The notes below the pieces were generated by a model, which did no database searches, was not told the origin of the DNA, and was given only the letters and a program-made list of their open reading frames with translations. 64,000 bases of DNA from positions 3,690,501 to 3,754,500 of the forward strand of contig NC_037642.1 of NCBI RefSeq assembly GCF_003254395.2. Reading direction: 5' to 3'. This DNA comes from Apis mellifera. Lineage: Eukaryota > Arthropoda > Insecta > Hymenoptera > Apidae. Below, in pieces: positions 61,161 to 64,000 of the stretch (the stretch's first letter is position 1; each line of letters starts with the position of its first letter). The translations under genes were made by a program, and so were the position numbers.

Positions 61161-62649
61161 TTTCAGAGTGAAAGCATAAGAAAGAGATTTCTCAATCTTG
61201 CCTTTAGATGGACAATAATGAATGAAATGATATTCATTATATTCATATAGATGTACGATTAAAAATAAAGAAGATTTTTATCTCTTCGATAATAAGATTT
61301 CCATTATTCTAAGATTTGAGTGCCTTGAGGATATGTATTAAAATAATTAAGTCTTTCGTCCACTATTAAATCTTTGCTGTCAAGTGCTGCCGCCTATCAG
61401 TGACAATTGGAGTTTGTGAAAACACTTTTGAACGAATTGAAAGAAAAAACAAATGAATTCGTTATTTTCAGAATTTTATAGATCCTAACAATTTGAATAT
61501 AAAAATATTATATTTATTACAAAAGAAATATTTTTGTAAAAAAAAAAAATAGCTACAATATATTTTATTCTTACTACTAAAAAAGAAACAATGAAAATAA
61601 AAAAATATATATATATAAAATTCAATCCAGTTCAATCATAAAAAGATTTCAATGACGGTAACAAAAATATTCAATCTTTTGAACAAATTCTGCCCGGCCA
61701 AAGAGTTGATTTAATTATTTCCAATCTCTTATATTTTAAGAGCCGCGACGATTGTTCTATCACTCAACACACAGAATGTTCAGGATTCCCGGTAACAATC
61801 GGGCAAATTATAATTGAATCCCTAATGAAAAGTCGGGGCCCAAAGGCTGGTTGAAGCTTCGGCAAAGTAATTACAAATCTTCTGTGAGAGAATCGCGGAT
61901 GCTAATCCATAATCGACGTGCTCAGGACTACTGACAATGCATCACAGTGTCCCTTCTCTCTTTCCAACTTTCCCATCCTCCTCTTCTCATCGTCGCACAC
62001 TCGTCCGCCAGATTATGGAAGTTAATAACTCATCAGCGCGCCCTACTTATACGGCTACGTGCTGTCATAATCGGCTCATGAATATCGTATTATGGCACGA
62101 AACGGCAGCAAAATTCGCTTCCACGCAAGATAGGCCACCCCTATTGTCCTCCTCTGATTAGGCTCCTTGTTATCTCAAAAGCATTTATCAAGTGCTACGT
62201 GACAGAGGCTAGGAGTTGTCTGTTTCGCTGCCTAATACGATGGTATTAGGACTGACCCATTCGTCGAGCCTAAAGTCTAAACTTATTTAACAATCGAGAG
62301 TAATTCTATGTTAACCTGTTAAATAGAGTAATGTTACCTGTAATGAGTAATCAGCATATTTTTATGAAAAGATTAATATAAAAGTATTAGCAAAAGACAA
62401 GCTTTTTAAATAATTTTTTCAATAAATACATAATTTTAAAACAATTATTGGAATTATAAATTAGATAATTATTTATATAATGAATTATATAATGTGATCT
62501 CGAGAAAATATGTTTACTGTCTGTATGATGTTTAAAAGGAAGTTATTTTATCACAAATCGTGAATATATCGAAAAAAGAAATCAGATTTACTTGTTTAAC
62601 TTGTTTGCATCAGATCTTTTTTCTTTTTTTTTGTTACTTACATGGAAAA
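61161..62649. other. AT-rich sequence with one island
   Basis: 61740-62290 is balanced, with a 74-codon plus frame (61937-62161) that is not recognised. The rest is AT-rich. An A12 run lies at 61538-61549. Confidence 0.5.
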
Positions 62650-63062
62650 TCGTCTGAATGAAAGTGTAACGGCGGGCAGGGTATAACAGAACGATTCGCA
62701 GAACGATCTGCACAGAGAGGCGGCCGTAGTGAGTACAGTTGAGGACAATTAGGGCAGTTTCACCGACGCAGGAAGTGACATCAGGTTGCCGTGTACCCTC
62801 GGGGCTATTGTTCGCGACACGTACAACCAGCGTCGACTCTCGACTATCTCACCCTTTGCCGCTCAACCCCTACTTCTCCACCCTTCCCTCCCGTTCAGGA
62901 ACTGTCAACCACCCTCACGGTGGAACCAACGTTGACCTACAAAATGCAGTCGGTTGTCGGGACCGGTTGGCAACGGTTTGCGACAGGTTTACGTGAGGAA
63001 CCATCCTAACTGGCCTAGACTATCGTATCAAGATACAAACCGTGTCGAGGTGCTGTTAAAAG
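62650..63062 (+). other. Candidate untranslated first exon
   Basis: CpG-rich segment starting near a TATAAC word (62682) and a duplicated CAGAACGAT (62687-62695 and 62699-62707), and ending in AAAAG|GTGAGT with the donor at 63063-63068. Several short plus frames overlap (62739-62996, 62791-63009), and none is long, as expected of a 5' untranslated leader with upstream ATGs. No protein is recognised. The gene it would serve would lie beyond the window's right edge. Confidence 0.25.
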
Positions 63063-64000
63063 GTGAGTGTTGCGTGGACGATAATATTTTGGAAAAGCGA
63101 GTTTCAACCAAGGTGTTGATCCTCGTGAAAGCATAGATGGAGTACAGACTGCTCTTTTAATTCCTTCTTTTGTTTTTTTGTCTTTTTTTTATCGAGTTTC
63201 ACTTGATTTTATATAAAATGGAAGACAACGAAACTTAAAAAAACTTAAAAAAGAAATAGGCTGTAAATGGAATTCATACGATTTTTATCTTTCATGAGAT
63301 ATCGCGTTTGCATCAAGATTCGGTGGAGGAATATTTATGGAGTAAAAATGGAATAAGAAATTTACAATATTTCTCGAATATCTTATTTCTACGATTCCCA
63401 ATACCCAACCTTCGTTCCAATTACGACTCGTTCTATTTTTCCTTAAAAAATATCCATGCCAGGAAATACGCCAGGACAACTCCAAGAAGGAATTTTTCCC
63501 TGGCAAAGAGGAAGCAGAGGATCGAGAAAAACATCTTTTTTGCATCCTAAGCGAGTTCTGAATAGTGGCCATTGTCTTAGAATCTTTTTGAATCGTTGCT
63601 GGGATCGCGTTATTTTATATTTTCGACCGGTTGTCCCCTTCGACCACGGGACGTCTCGACAACCCTCCACGGAAACGGGTTACCGGAAATTTGAATAATC
63701 CTTGTATACGATCGTCGTGGGGAACACACGCGGCTATTCGAATTTATTCTCAGAGAACTTGGCAGCCGGATGTTCGATCCCGGCTGCAAATATCCGGTGT
63801 AGCAGCTTTAAGATTCACCAGCCAGATCGAGTGGTGGCCTCGAAATGGGTGAATTTCATTGGAACGCGATCGTGCATCGACGAATGGAATCAGAAAAAAA
63901 AAAACAAAACAAAAAAAAGAAACATTTTTGCTTTGTTGGAAAACTCGAAACTGTGATAACACGAACTTGAAACATTCTTTCCACGATCGTCTCGTTACTG
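63063..64000. other. Mixed sequence, possible intron or CpG island
   Basis: 63160-63330 is AT-rich. 63330-63990 is balanced, with overlapping frames of 70-95 codons on both strands, none recognised. A bulged stem-loop lies at 63457-63505 (TGCCAGGAAA pairing with the reverse-complement arm containing one extra C). A-rich runs end the region near 63893-63921. Confidence 0.4.

Noticed and set aside
61387..61402. Possible second CTCF-like word (minus strand)
   Set aside because: Only about 11 of 14 core positions fit, which is expected by chance several times in the window.
1..64000. tRNA, rRNA, CRISPR or mariner-type elements
   Set aside because: I looked for tRNA T-arm words, repeated spacer structure and terminal inverted repeats with a transposase frame, and found none. 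By-eye search could miss diverged copies.

Overview
This window looks like nuclear DNA from an insect, most likely a bee (Apis or a close relative). The evidence is an AT-rich background, scattered patches rich in CpG, many GA/CT microsatellites, A/T homopolymers, and no visible transposon, rRNA, tRNA or satellite. The species call rests on overall texture, not on a diagnostic gene, so it is an inference.

I recognise no protein-coding gene. Apart from two low-complexity frames antisense to a purine tract, the longest open frame is 171 codons (56013-56528, minus). No frame shows a domain or family motif I can name. There is no bacterial-style gene packing, operon, CRISPR array or phage module. 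The window is best read as intergenic or deep intronic sequence. It may include untranslated first exons or single small exons that cannot be proven by eye.

The layout alternates. Long AT-rich stretches (for example 6011-9429, 23901-26280, 30601-36100 and 47251-50560) are almost featureless. Between them sit islands of about 0.3-1.5 kb with more G+C and CpG (1785-2670, 3356-3880, 5140-6010, 9430-11110, 15691-16470, 18493-19130, 22516-23900, 26281-26930, 36781-38290, 43330-43800, 50901-53740, 55340-56528 and 62650-64000). These islands are the best places to look for promoters, enhancers, insulators or short exons. The most concrete regulatory clues are an ETS plus YY1-type pair at 36879-36897, a CTCF-like 14-mer at 52125-52138, POU/homeodomain-type sites at 43540-43558, a POU/Sox/ACCGGT cluster at 38963-39029, and a splice-donor match at 63063-63068 ending a CpG-rich segment.

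The structural signals are long strand-asymmetric purine or pyrimidine tracts (2160-2560, 10529-10820, 36976-37446, 52434-52710), a seven-run C tract able to form a G-quadruplex on the minus strand (18773-18812), and a set of perfect or near-perfect inverted repeats. The most elaborate is the nested structure at 56836-56987. Composition alone predicts a handful of 10-bp hairpins in 64 kb of such DNA, so most need conservation data before they mean anything.
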